Shown: positions 9,105 through 16,981 of the stretch, one piece after another
Layout of the letters: each line of letters starts with the position of its first letter
Numbering within the stretch: position 1 is the stretch's first letter
Source of the DNA: CAZCEC01 sp964497615
GTDB taxonomy: Bacteria; Chloroflexota; Anaerolineae; Anaerolineales; UBA6663
NCBI GenBank assembly: GCA_964497615.1
Contig: CAZCEC010000009.1
Span: forward strand, 1 to 64,000
Direction: 5' to 3'
Length of the DNA: 64,000 nucleotides
Position numbers and translations under genes: made by a program
The notes under the pieces: model-generated
What the model saw: only the letters and a program-made list of their open reading frames with translations
What the model was told of the DNA's origin: nothing
The model's database searches: none

Positions 9105-11006
9105 CTACTCCTCGTCCAGCAAACCGAAAACATCGTCCTTGGCGCGGCCGGGCTTGCGCTTCTTGCGCGTAATGAACATGCCCAGGTCCTCGTTGAACGT
9201 GATCTCCACCGCCCCCTTCTTCTTGCCCTTCTTCTTGCCCTTCTTGCGGTCGTCCTCGTCCGCCTCGGAGTCCTTGTCCTCCAACTCGCCTTCGACGACC
9301 ACCTCGCCGGCCGCCAGGTCTTCCAACACCGCCACGGCCTCGCCCTCCGCAGCAGGCGCCGCCGCCTCGGCCTGGGCCACGCCATCGGGCGCGGCCGCCG
9401 CAGGCTCCGCCGCCGCTGCCGGGGCGGCAGCCTCCAGCGCGGCCTCGGGCTGGGCCGCCTCACCCGCCGCGACAGCTTCGGGCGCGGCCGCCTCAGGCTC
9501 CGCCACCGCCTCCGGCAGCGTCACCGCGGCCAGGGCGGTCTTCAGGTCATCCATCATCTTCGGCCCAAAGCCTTCCAGGCCGAGGATGCGGTCTTCGTCC
9601 AGCGCCATCTGCTCCATCACCTGGCCCACCGACTTGAAGTCGGCTTCGCTGAGGATGCGCAGCATCCGGTCGGGCAGGCCAGCCTCGGACAGCGGCACCT
9701 GGTAGGCCGGCGCAGGGATGGTCGCCTTGATGGCCGCCACCTGCTCGACCTTGGCGGCGCGCTCTTCCTGGCGGCCGCGGGCCACCTTCTTCTCCACCAG
9801 GTCCACCAGCTTGGCAAGTTGCTGGTATTCCTCGGGCGTCACCGGCTTGCCTTCGGCCTTCTTGGCCAGCACGACTTCGGTTGCCTTCACCAGGTCAGGA
9901 TTGGCCTCGGCCGTTTCGGCGAAGCTCTCCACCTCGCGCAGCTTGCGATGCGCGTCGGTGGCCGCCTCGGTCAGGCTCTTGATGTCGATCCGCCAGCCGG
10001 TGAGCTTGGCCGCCAGCCGGGCATTTTGGCCTTCGCGCCCAATTGCCAGGCTCAGTTGATCGTCCGGCACCACCACCATGGCGGTGCGGCCCGACAGCGG
10101 GTCATCGTCCAGGAACACGGCGTTCACGCGCGCCGGGCTCAGGCTCTTGGCAATGAAGATGGCCTGATCCGGGTTCCACTCGATGACGTCGATCTTCTCG
10201 TCGCTCAGCTCGCGCACGATGGACTGGATGCGCACGCCGCGCATGCCCACGCACGCGCCCACCGGGTCCACGCCTTCCTGCATGGCGGCTACGGCCACCT
10301 TGGAGCGCTGCCCCGGCTCGCGGGCGATGGACTTGATCTCCACCGCGCCGTTGTAGATTTCGGGCACTTCGTATTCCAGCAGCCGCCGCAGCATGCCCTT
10401 GTGCGAGCGCGAGACGATGATCTGCGGCCCGCGGGTGGTCTTGCGCACCTCCAGCACGTAGGCGCGCACCTTCTCGTGGGCGTGGTAGCGCTCGCCCGGC
10501 ACCATCTGGTTGCGCGGCAGGGTGGCCTCGGTGCGGCCCAGCCCCAGGGTCACCCCCTGGGCCGAGACCGACTGGACCGTGCCGTTGACGATGTCGCCTT
10601 CGCGCTGGATGTATTCCTGGTACTGGCTTTCGCGCTCGGCCTCGCGGATGCGCTGGAGGATGACCTGCTTGGCGGCCTGCGCCGCGATGCGGCCAAAATT
10701 GCGCGGCGTGGATTCAACCGTGACCATGTCGCCCAATTGGGCCTGCGGGTCCACCAGGCGCGCGTCTTCCAGCCGCACCTCGGTGTTGGCTTCCTGCACG
10801 TCTTCGACCACTTCCTTTTCGGCGAAGACTTTGATGCCGCCCGTGGCGGCATCCACCTTCACCACGACGTGCTGCGCCGCCGAGGCGTTCACCGCCTTGC
10901 GGTACGCCGTGACCATTGCATTCTCCAGCGCTTCGAGGATGATCTCGCGCTTGAGCTTGCTGTGTTCCGCGATTTCGTTGAACGCCAGGGCAAATTCGCT
11001 TTTCAT
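9105..11006 (-). CDS. nusA: Transcription termination/antitermination factor NusA
   Basis: NusA binds RNA polymerase and nascent RNA and controls pausing and termination. The 633-residue protein has the N-terminal domain (FALAFNEIAEHSKL at the start), an S1 domain (about residues 130-200, GDIVNGTVQSV), KH domains with VGACVGMRGVRIQ and IGREGQNARLAAKLTGW, and a later helical HhH-like segment (IPAPAYQVPLSEAGLP, then DRILGLEGFG). From about residue 520 there is an Ala/Glu-rich linker and a Lys-rich tail, longer than in most homologues. The start is ATG 11006; upstream codons in the same frame cross the leader hairpin and promoter. It is the first gene of the operon; rimP, usually just upstream, is not in the window. 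Confidence 0.95.
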   Translation of the reverse strand: MKSEFALAFNEIAEHSKLKREIILEALENAMVTAYRKAVNASAAQHVVVKVDAATGGIKVFAEKEVVEDVQEANTEVRLEDARLVDPQAQLGDMVTVESTPRNFGRIAAQAAKQVILQRIREAERESQYQEYIQREGDIVNGTVQSVSAQGVTLGLGRTEATLPRNQMVPGERYHAHEKVRAYVLEVRKTTRGPQIIVSRSHKGMLRRLLEYEVPEIYNGAVEIKSIAREPGQRSKVAVAAMQEGVDPVGACVGMRGVRIQSIVRELSDEKIDVIEWNPDQAIFIAKSLSPARVNAVFLDDDPLSGRTAMVVVPDDQLSLAIGREGQNARLAAKLTGWRIDIKSLTEAATDAHRKLREVESFAETAEANPDLVKATEVVLAKKAEGKPVTPEEYQQLAKLVDLVEKKVARGRQEERAAKVEQVAAIKATIPAPAYQVPLSEAGLPDRMLRILSEADFKSVGQVMEQMALDEDRILGLEGFGPKMMDDLKTALAAVTLPEAVAEPEAAAPEAVAAGEAAQPEAALEAAAPAAAAEPAAAAPDGVAQAEAAAPAAEGEAVAVLEDLAAGEVVVEGELEDKDSEADEDDRKKGKKKGKKKGAVEITFNEDLGMFITRKKRKPGRAKDDVFGLLDEE

Positions 11007-11032
11007 GACCGGCTGGTTGCCTCTTATACGCA

Positions 11033-11057
11033 GAAACGTGGGGGTCGCCCACGTTTC
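11033..11057 (-). promoter_or_regulatory. Hairpin in nusA leader
   Basis: The leader of nusA contains a perfect 10-bp stem, GAAACGTGGG pairing with CCCACGTTTC around a five-base loop. It lies between the promoter (11091-11119) and the ATG at 11006. No U-run follows on the minus strand, so it is not a simple terminator. It could be an RNase site, an mRNA stabiliser or an autoregulatory target; none can be chosen from sequence. Confidence 0.6.
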
Positions 11058-11090
11058 CAGTAACACCTTATCCGAACCCAAGCAAGCGTG

Positions 11091-11119
11091 ATTCTAGCAC
11101 TCCGCGCCGTTTTTGGCAA
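11091..11119 (-). promoter_or_regulatory. Promoter of the nusA-infB operon
   Basis: On the minus strand TTGCCA (11114-11119) and TAGAAT (11091-11096) are separated by 17 bases; each differs from the sigma-70 consensus by one base. The expected transcript start is near 11084, giving a leader of about 78 bases. No equally good promoter is seen within the operon. Confidence 0.7.
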
Positions 11120-11173
11120 GACGAATCTGTGCTACATTGGCTCCGCGCCCGCCCGCCCCTGCCTGGAGCCGCC

Positions 11174-11503
11174 GTGACCATTCCTCCCCCGTTTCTCGGC
11201 TTTTTGTGCCTCATCGCCGGCCTGGCCCTGACCTTTGCCGTGCGCATCCAGCGCCGCCGCCTCGCCAATCAGGTCTGGGATCTCATCACCCTGGCCTGCT
11301 TCCTTGGCGCGGCGTGGTGGCTGGCGATTTGGGACCCCCTCAGCAACCTCGTCGTCGGCCTGCTGGCGGGCCTGGCCGCGGTCGTCATTCGCGACTTCCG
11401 CCTGTGGGCCGCCCGTCTGAGCAGCAAGGTCTACCGCCGCACCCACCGCTATTACTGGTATGGCCGCGCCCGCAACTGGTACGGCCGCCGCCGCCGCCGC
11501 TGA
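11174..11503 (+). CDS. Small membrane protein, unknown function
   Basis: A 109-residue protein I do not recognise. It has a hydrophobic helix at about residues 7-22 (FLGFLCLIAGLALTFAV), a second hydrophobic stretch around 37-72 (ITLACFLGAAWWLAI and NLVVGLLAGLAAVVI), and a strongly basic tyrosine/arginine-rich C-terminus ending in RRRRR. The chosen start is GTG 11174, five bases after GGAG; an upstream ATG at 11129 has no ribosome-binding site. It is divergent from nusA. A small inner-membrane protein with a positively charged cytoplasmic tail is the most that can be said. Confidence 0.55.
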   Translation: MTIPPPFLGFLCLIAGLALTFAVRIQRRRLANQVWDLITLACFLGAAWWLAIWDPLSNLVVGLLAGLAAVVIRDFRLWAARLSSKVYRRTHRYYWYGRARNWYGRRRRR

Positions 11504-11510
11504 CCGCCCG

Positions 11511-11553
11511 CCCCGGAAAAGACGGAGAGCCATCCGTCTCCGAATGGCTCTCC
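11511..11553 (-). terminator. Rho-independent terminator, minus strand
   Basis: A 10-bp perfect stem, GGAGAGCCAT/ATGGCTCTCC (11524-11553), is followed on the minus strand by GTCTTTTCC. The 3' part overlaps a second possible hairpin, AGACGGA/TCCGTCT (11520-11539), which excludes the first. It would end transcripts coming from the aspS/antitoxin side or from the candidate RNA next to it. Confidence 0.6.
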
Positions 11554-11735
11554 ACATAAGAGCGCCCCGCCGTGCCGTGTGTTAGCTAGTTTTGAACCTG
11601 CTTTCGCAGGTAGGAGACCGCCCGTCCGGGTCTGTCTTGGCCGAAGCCTAACACATTCCCGTCCTGAGATAGGTCCCCTTTGTTCGTGTGTTGGCTCAAA
11701 ACCGTGCGCGCAACATCACGATCACAGCAGGGACA
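11524..11735 (-). other. Possible structured RNA in a 438-base gene-free stretch
   Basis: Between 11504 and 11941 no convincing protein gene is visible. The stretch holds several paired segments: GTGTTAG (11579-11585) with CTAACAC (11648-11654), an ACCTGC-TTTC-GCAGGT hairpin at 11596-11611, and the terminator at 11511-11553. A possible minus-strand promoter has TATATG near 11741-11746 with TTGCTC about 17 bases upstream. Together these would give an RNA of about 210 bases. I could not match it to 6S, SRP, tmRNA, RNase P or a riboswitch. The rest of the stretch (11736-11941) shows nothing I recognise. Confidence 0.35.
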
Positions 11736-11941
11736 CCCCTACATATACCACGACTCGCTTCTATGAGCAAAGCCTTGGGCCGGGATGTTTGTCCCATTGA
11801 CTTGCCCAACAGCCGCTACTGGCGTTTGCGCACGCTCCGGCCCTGTGCATCAAGCTGGCGTTTTGCAGCCGCCTTGCGGTCAGCGGGGAACAGCGAAATC
11901 ACCTTCCGGAGAGCATCACTCACTGATCTTGAGTCCGGGAA

Positions 11942-12139
11942 TTACTCCTGCACCTCCGGCTCCAAAATGACCGCTGCCTCTTTCAAGACATGATGCTCGG
12001 TGTATGTACCATCCGCTTCGTAGACCCGAACGGTATAGCCTTCAGCCTTGAGGCGAGAAGCGTACTGATTCGGCCGTCCTCTGGAAAAGTCATGTTCAGG
12101 CAACAACTCGTCGTCTGGTTTAGCTGGCTTCTTCTTCAT
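11942..12139 (-). CDS. Putative antitoxin of a BrnT-type toxin-antitoxin pair
   Basis: A 65-residue protein with the segment LLPEHDFSRGRPNQYASRL, which resembles the LPEYDFSKGVRGKYA-type antitoxins encoded after BrnT/HigB-like toxins. The start ATG at 12139 lies inside the 3' end of the toxin remnant, overlapping by 20 bases, the usual toxin-antitoxin coupling. The C-terminal half (TYTEHHVLKEAAVILEPE) is less typical of the family. The adjacent toxin is truncated, so this antitoxin may be a relic or may act on other targets. Confidence 0.6.
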   Translation of the reverse strand: MKKKPAKPDDELLPEHDFSRGRPNQYASRLKAEGYTVRVYEADGTYTEHHVLKEAAVILEPEVQE

Positions 12140-12242
12140 AGCGCCTCCGCTCGGATGTCGTGGCCTTGCGCGCGCTGATCAGCCTGATGGCCTCTCGGCG
12201 CTCGGTGAAGCTGACAACAAGCATCCGTCCAGTAGCGGGCAC
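12120..12242 (-). pseudogene. brnT: Truncated BrnT-family toxin remnant
   Basis: On the minus strand the codons from GTG 12242 to TAA 12120 encode 40 residues containing GRMLVVSFTER, IRLISARKAT and ERRRYEEE, the conserved C-terminal half of BrnT RNase toxins. The N-terminal half, with the catalytic basic residues, is absent: a TAG and a TGA lie in frame immediately upstream, and aspS ends only 35 bases away. The remnant is too short for an active toxin. It overlaps the antitoxin gene at its 3' end. Confidence 0.75.
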
Positions 12243-12277
12243 CTATGCCTGTCAGGGATTATACGGTCCTCGGGACG

Positions 12278-14047
12278 CTAGGCCACCTTCAGGGCGATGC
12301 TCAGCTCCGCGAGTTGCTGCGCCTCCACCGGCGACGGCGCCCCTGCCATCACGTCCATGGCGGCCTGGTTCTTGGGGAAGGCGATCACCTCGCGGATGTT
12401 CGGCTCGCCCGCCAGGATCATCGTCAGCCGGTCAATGCCGGGCGCGATGCCCCCGTGCGGCGGCACGCCATACTCGAACGCCTCCAGCATGTGCCCGAAG
12501 CGCTCGCGCGCCACCTCCGCATCCAGCCCGATCAGCCCGAACACCTTCTCCTGCAATTCGCGCCGGTGAATCCGGATCGAGCCGCCGCCCACCTCGTAGT
12601 TGTTCACCACCAGGTCATATTGCTGGCCGCGCGCCTGGCCCGGCTCGGTGTCCAGCAGGTGCTCGTCCTCCGGCATGGGCGCGGTGAATAGGTGATGGCT
12701 GGGGTCCCAGCGCTGTTCGGCCTCGTTCCAGTTGACGAAGGGGAAGTCAATCACCCAGCAGAAGGCCAGCACGCTGTCGTCGCGCAGCCCCAGGCGGTCG
12801 CCCAGCGTCACCCGCAGCCGCCCCAGCGCTTCGTACACCACCGCCGGCTGGTCGGCGACGAAGAGCAGCAGGTCGCCCGGCTCGGCCTCCATCCGCGCAA
12901 TCAACTCCGCCAGCACGTCCGCCGGCAGGAACTTGGCGAACGTGGAGCGGTACTCGCCCGAGGCCTCCACCGCGATGTAGGCCAGGCCCTTGGCCCCATA
13001 CGTCTTCACGTATTCCGTCAGCTCGTCAATCTGCTTGCGGGTGTAGCCGCCCAGCCCCTTGGCGTTGAGGCCCCGCACGTGCCCGCCCCGCGCCACCGTG
13101 TCGGCAAAGACTTTGAAGCCAGTGCGCGGCGCGAGGTCGCTGACGTCCTTAAGCTCCAGCCCAAAGCGCAGATCGGGGTTGTCCTTGCCGAAGCGGTCCA
13201 TCGCCTCCTGGTAGGAGAGGCGCGGCCAGGGCTTGCTGAGGATGCGCTTCTCCGGAACCAGGGTCTCCACCATGCGCGTGAACATGCCCTCGATGAGTTG
13301 CAGGATGTCCTCGCGCGTGATGAATGACATTTCCAAGTCAAGCTGGGTAAACTCCGGCTGGCGGTCGCCGCGCTGGTCCTCGTCACGGAAGCAGCGCGCG
13401 ATTTGGAAGTAGCGCTCCATCCCCGCCACCATCAAGAGTTGCTTGAGCTGCTGCGGCGATTGCGGCAGGGCATAGAAGCAACCCGGATGCACCCGCGACG
13501 GCACCAGATAGTCGCGCGCGCCCTCCGGCGTGGTCTTGAACAGGATCGGGGTCTCGACCTCGATGAAGCGCTCGGCGTGCAGGCTGTCGCGGATGAACTT
13601 GACCACGTCGTAGCGCAGTTGCAGGTTGCGGCGCATCCGCTCCCGGCGCAGGTCCAGGTAGCGGTACTTGAGCCGCACGTTCTCGTCCACCGCCTGCTCT
13701 TCGTTGATCAGGAACGGCGGCACCTTGGCCGCGTTGAGCACCTCCACCTCGGCGGCTTCCACCTCGATGGCGCCAGTCGCCAGCCGGGGGTTTTCCTTGC
13801 CCGGCAACCGCGCCCGCACCGTCCCGCTCACGCGCAGCACAAACTCGTTGCGCGTCTGCGAGGCGGCCGCGTGCGCCGCGGGCGACTGCTCCGGGTTGGT
13901 CACGATCTGCGTCAGCCCCCAGCGGTCGCGCAGGTCGAGGAAGATGAGGCCGCCGTGATCGCGGCGCGTGTGCACCCAGCCGGCCAGCGTCACCTGTTGG
14001 CCGATGTGCTCGGCCCGCAACTCTCCGCAGGTATGGGTTTTGTACAT
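12278..14047 (-). CDS. aspS: Aspartyl-tRNA synthetase
   Basis: Class II synthetase that charges tRNA-Asp (and tRNA-Asn if the organism uses the transamidation route). The 589-residue protein has the anticodon-binding OB fold (GWVHTRRDHGGLIFLDLRD), motif 1 and 2 segments (FIEVETPIL, ARCFRDEDQRGDRQPEFTQ), a GAD domain and motif 3 (GGIAPGIDRLTMI). The start is ATG 14047, five bases after GGGAGG; a GTG three bases earlier would leave only two. It is preceded by its own promoter and a leader of about 190 bases with a terminator-like hairpin. Confidence 0.96.
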   Translation of the reverse strand: MYKTHTCGELRAEHIGQQVTLAGWVHTRRDHGGLIFLDLRDRWGLTQIVTNPEQSPAAHAAASQTRNEFVLRVSGTVRARLPGKENPRLATGAIEVEAAEVEVLNAAKVPPFLINEEQAVDENVRLKYRYLDLRRERMRRNLQLRYDVVKFIRDSLHAERFIEVETPILFKTTPEGARDYLVPSRVHPGCFYALPQSPQQLKQLLMVAGMERYFQIARCFRDEDQRGDRQPEFTQLDLEMSFITREDILQLIEGMFTRMVETLVPEKRILSKPWPRLSYQEAMDRFGKDNPDLRFGLELKDVSDLAPRTGFKVFADTVARGGHVRGLNAKGLGGYTRKQIDELTEYVKTYGAKGLAYIAVEASGEYRSTFAKFLPADVLAELIARMEAEPGDLLLFVADQPAVVYEALGRLRVTLGDRLGLRDDSVLAFCWVIDFPFVNWNEAEQRWDPSHHLFTAPMPEDEHLLDTEPGQARGQQYDLVVNNYEVGGGSIRIHRRELQEKVFGLIGLDAEVARERFGHMLEAFEYGVPPHGGIAPGIDRLTMILAGEPNIREVIAFPKNQAAMDVMAGAPSPVEAQQLAELSIALKVA

Positions 14048-14090
14048 CACTGCCTCCCGCCGCGGGGCCGCTCGCGCCGCCCGCGCAAAT

Positions 14091-14121
14091 GAAAACCGCC
14101 CGGAACATTTGTCCGGGCGGT
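14091..14121 (-). terminator. Attenuator-like hairpin in aspS leader
   Basis: A 10-bp stem ACCGCCCGGA/TCCGGGCGGT with a seven-base loop is followed on the minus strand by TTTTC. It sits between the aspS promoter and start codon. A second hairpin, CTGCTGA/TCAGCAG, lies upstream at 14138-14154. The arrangement suggests premature termination control of aspS. No T-box motif (TGGN with flanking consensus) was found in the leader. Confidence 0.6.
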
Positions 14122-14245
14122 GATTACGTCGCGATACTGCTGAACGTCAGCAGGCGTGGCGGCGCGCCCGGCAATGCTGATTATTGTCAGGATTGCTGTC
14201 GTTCGCGCCGCCCGTCCTTAACATCCAGTGGTGCATGATAGGGCG

Positions 14246-14274
14246 AGTATAGCACGGCCCGTCAAGTCTGTGAA
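14246..14274 (-). promoter_or_regulatory. aspS promoter
   Basis: Minus-strand TTCACA (14269-14274) and TATACT (14246-14251) separated by exactly 17 bases; each matches sigma-70 consensus at five of six positions. It lies in the gap after the stop of the upstream membrane-protein gene, so aspS is probably transcribed independently from near 14239. Confidence 0.75.
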
Positions 14275-14288
14275 CCACCGAAATACCC

Positions 14289-16067
14289 TCACGGTCCCGC
14301 GGCCTGGCGCAGGTCGTACACCACGAAACCCTCGTTGGCGTACGCGACTGGCAGGGCGCGCTCGTGGCCTGCCGCCACCACGTAATAGTCCGCGCCGTAC
14401 TTCCGCGCTAGCTGCAGGACCGTCTCAGTGCTCAGGCTGTTGTAGGCCGCTTCGGTCAAGCGGACATTGGTGAAGTAATCGCCGCGGAACTGCGCGCGCG
14501 CGCCCGGCGCCAGGTCGTCGAACCGCGCCGCCCAGCCCTGGACGTACTCCGGCGCGAAGGAGGCCTCGGGTATTTCGATCAGCGACACCACGGTGGAGCG
14601 TTGGGAGTAGGTGCGCCACTCGGCGTCGTACAGGCTCCACATTTGCGGCGGTGTGATGAACAGCGCGTCCGTGTCGGTGTTGCTGCGCGCCCACAATTGC
14701 GTCTCGTGCCAGGGCGTGGCCCGCGCCCGCGGGTGAATGCCGGGGAACCACACCTGATAGTACAGCGCGATTAGCACCGCGCCCGCCGACAGCGCCACCA
14801 CGCTGACCCCCAGCAGCGCCTGCCGCGCGCGGCCCGGCCGCATCCAGCGCCAGAGGGCCCACACCAACAAGGGGATGAAGGGAAACGGCGGGAAGACGAA
14901 CCCCAGCAGCACCGCCGCCAGCTCGCGGCCCCGCAGGCGGCCAGACCGAATGGCCTCGGCCCAATAGTAGGCCAGCGCCAGGTAGCCCAGCAGCAGCGCG
15001 AACACGCCCACCCGCGTGATCTGGAGACTGATGATCAGGGTCATCGGCAGCCAGTGGCTGGCCACCCACTGCACCGCCAGCACCAGCACAATGGCCGCCG
15101 CGAAATTCCCCAAAGTCCGGCGGTGGGGCAGGCCGCGCATCATCTGCCGGCCAACGGCCAGCATCCCCAGCGTGCTCAGCCCGCTGAGGGTGGTGACGAT
15201 GATCTGGGGGTACGGGCCCCAGAAGTAGTAGATGTTGTAGATGGTGGCGCTGGCGACGCTCCACAGCCAGTCCGGGCGCAAGGCGAAATCCAGCGGCTGG
15301 CCGGACCCGCGCCACAGCAGCAGCGGCGCCGCGCCCAGCACAAACATGCCCAGCCGCAGCGGGAGGGCGTGCCACGACCGCCGCTGAAACCGCATCAGGC
15401 TGTCGAACCCGCACAGGCCAAGCACGAACTGCGCCGAGATGACGTGCAGGTTGAACACCAGCCCGATCACCAGGAAGGCGCGCAGGGGCTTACCGTTCAG
15501 GTAGGCCGCCAGGGCAAACAGCAGCACCGGCAGCACTACCGTCCGGTTGAGCACCATGAACTCCAGCACCGGGAAGGACGCAAACCCGATGTGGGGGAAG
15601 ATGAAGGCCAGCACCGCCAGCAGCGCCGCGAGGGGCCGGCGGAAGAGCGCCATGCTCACCGCCCAGATGCCCGCAAAGGTGGCGTATGTCGCAACAAGAT
15701 GAAGGCCGAACATCGCCGGCTCCAGCCACCCGGCGCGCAGCAGCGGCACAAACGGCGCCCAGAAGAACGAATACTTGGTCAGGCGCAGATCGAGAAAGGG
15801 ATCGTTGGGGTACAGTTGTGGAAACGCTTCCTTGGTCAGGAAGGGGATATGAAAGGCGTGGTCGAAGGTGCCGAAGTGGTAGCCGATGAACACGACCGCG
15901 ATGGAGGTGGCGGCCAGGAACAGGGCGCGGCGCGCCGCCGCCGACTGCGCCAGCACCTGCTCCCAATGGAGCCACTGCTCGGCATCCAGCGTTGGCCAGG
16001 CCGGCTGATCGGCGCGCCAATCGCGCACCCGGCGCACAATCGCGCCTATGGCAAATAATCTTGACAA
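14289..16067 (-). CDS. Large integral membrane protein, GT-C-like, unknown function
   Basis: A 592-residue protein with about ten to twelve hydrophobic helices between residues 48 and 445, then a soluble extracytoplasmic domain of about 145 residues (containing TPPQMWSLYDAEWRTYSQRS and ending with YYVVAAGHE). The early loop after TM1 has DHAFHIPFLTKEAFPQLYPNDPFL, a pattern of membrane sugar-transfer or DUF6798-type proteins that alternate membrane bundle and soluble tail. The start TTG 16067 has AAGGA ten bases upstream and fits the promoter at 16128-16155. Function is not assigned. Confidence 0.7.
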   Translation of the reverse strand: MSRLFAIGAIVRRVRDWRADQPAWPTLDAEQWLHWEQVLAQSAAARRALFLAATSIAVVFIGYHFGTFDHAFHIPFLTKEAFPQLYPNDPFLDLRLTKYSFFWAPFVPLLRAGWLEPAMFGLHLVATYATFAGIWAVSMALFRRPLAALLAVLAFIFPHIGFASFPVLEFMVLNRTVVLPVLLFALAAYLNGKPLRAFLVIGLVFNLHVISAQFVLGLCGFDSLMRFQRRSWHALPLRLGMFVLGAAPLLLWRGSGQPLDFALRPDWLWSVASATIYNIYYFWGPYPQIIVTTLSGLSTLGMLAVGRQMMRGLPHRRTLGNFAAAIVLVLAVQWVASHWLPMTLIISLQITRVGVFALLLGYLALAYYWAEAIRSGRLRGRELAAVLLGFVFPPFPFIPLLVWALWRWMRPGRARQALLGVSVVALSAGAVLIALYYQVWFPGIHPRARATPWHETQLWARSNTDTDALFITPPQMWSLYDAEWRTYSQRSTVVSLIEIPEASFAPEYVQGWAARFDDLAPGARAQFRGDYFTNVRLTEAAYNSLSTETVLQLARKYGADYYVVAAGHERALPVAYANEGFVVYDLRQAAGP

Positions 16068-16127
16068 AGGTAGCTCGTCCTTACGCAGGTTACGGGGCGC
16101 CGGTCGCCCCGTCTGCCCGCCCGCCGC

Positions 16128-16155
16128 ATCTTACCCCAGCCCAACAGGCTGTCAA
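16128..16155 (-). promoter_or_regulatory. Promoter of the 14289-16067 membrane gene
   Basis: Minus-strand TTGACA (16150-16155, perfect) and TAAGAT (16128-16133, four of six) are 16 bases apart. It is back to back with the promoter at 16222-16249. Confidence 0.6.
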
Positions 16156-16221
16156 CCGCGCCTGCCTGGGTGCGCATCCGTGGCGTTTGGCCGGCGGGTC
16201 AACCGCAGGCGGCGGCCCCGT

Positions 16222-16249
16222 TTGACTTTCCTTCCATCCCCCCTATACT
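16222..16249 (+). promoter_or_regulatory. Promoter of the Nudix-regulator gene
   Basis: TTGACT (16222-16227) and TATACT (16244-16249) are separated by 16 bases, each one base from consensus. The transcript would start near 16256, about 36 bases before the ATG at 16292. Confidence 0.7.
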
Positions 16250-16291
16250 CCCCATCCTTCGTGTCGGGCAGACACCAACCGGAGCCGCACC

Positions 16292-16981
16292 ATGACGCAT
16301 GGCGACATCCCAGCCCTGGACGAGCGCCCCGCCGTTAGCGTGGACATCGCCGTCTTCTCCGTCCGCGCCCAGGATTTGCGCGTGCTGCTCGTCCGGCGCG
16401 CCGCCCCGCCCTTCCGCGGCCGCTGGGCGCTGCCGGGCGGCTTTGTGCGCGTCGCCGAATCGCTGGATGACGCCGCGCGCCGGCAGTTGCAGGACGAGAC
16501 TGGTGTGCGGGATGTATACCTGGAACAGCTCTATACGTTTGGCGCGCCGCGCCGCGACCCACGCGGCCGCGTCATCTCGGTGGCCTACTTCGCCCTGGTG
16601 GCCGGCAACACCCACACCCAGGCGGCCACAGGCGATGAGGTGGCCTGGCATCCCGTGCGCGGCCTGCCCGACCTGGCCTTCGACCACGCCGAGATCCTCG
16701 TCTACGCCTGGCAGCGGCTGCGCTATAAGCTGGAATACACTTCGGTGGGGTTTGAATTGCTGCCGGACGAGTTCACGCTCAGCGAGTTGCAGTCGGCGTA
16801 CGAAATCGTCCTGGGTGAGCGGCTCGACAAGCGCAACTTCCGCCGCCGCATCCTCGAAAGCGGCATCCTGGCCGAGACCAACCGCAACCGCGCCGGTGAG
16901 GGCCAGGGCCGCCCCGCCCGCCTATACCGTTACAAGAAAGACGCCCCCATCGAAGTGAAGGCCCGCCGCCTGTTCCCCTAG
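16292..16981 (+). CDS. NrtR-like transcriptional regulator with degenerate Nudix domain
   Basis: A 229-residue protein with an N-terminal Nudix fold (residues 15-140) and a C-terminal winged helix (about 150-225, with LPDEFTLSELQSAYE and KRNFRRRILESGIL). This is the NrtR/YtcJ-associated Nudix regulator layout; family members bind ADP-ribose or related ligands and repress NAD or sugar genes. The Nudix box reads GGFVRVAESLDDAARRQL then QDETGV: the usual RE is RQ and one metal-binding Glu is Asp, consistent with a sensor rather than a hydrolase. GGAG lies seven bases before the ATG. Its stop shares CTAG with the opposing SCP2 gene. The regulated genes cannot be identified here. Confidence 0.82.
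   Translation: MTHGDIPALDERPAVSVDIAVFSVRAQDLRVLLVRRAAPPFRGRWALPGGFVRVAESLDDAARRQLQDETGVRDVYLEQLYTFGAPRRDPRGRVISVAYFALVAGNTHTQAATGDEVAWHPVRGLPDLAFDHAEILVYAWQRLRYKLEYTSVGFELLPDEFTLSELQSAYEIVLGERLDKRNFRRRILESGILAETNRNRAGEGQGRPARLYRYKKDAPIEVKARRLFP

Noticed and set aside
6203..11063. Very long open frames on the strand opposite infB and nusA (6203-8842, 8718-11063)
   Set aside because: They are antisense shadows of clear infB, ylxR and nusA genes in GC-rich DNA; their translations show no family features.
11504..12000. IscB/HEARO-type element (structured RNA followed by a short plus-strand frame at 11763)
   Set aside because: The frame starting near 11763 lacks the RRXRR, RuvC or HNH motifs in any reading frame, and I could not match the RNA to HEARO. 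Left as an unassigned structured region.
14051..14240. T-box riboswitch in the aspS leader
   Set aside because: A terminator-like stem is present, but no AGGGTGGNACCGCG-like segment or AGTA/GAAC specifier loop could be found.
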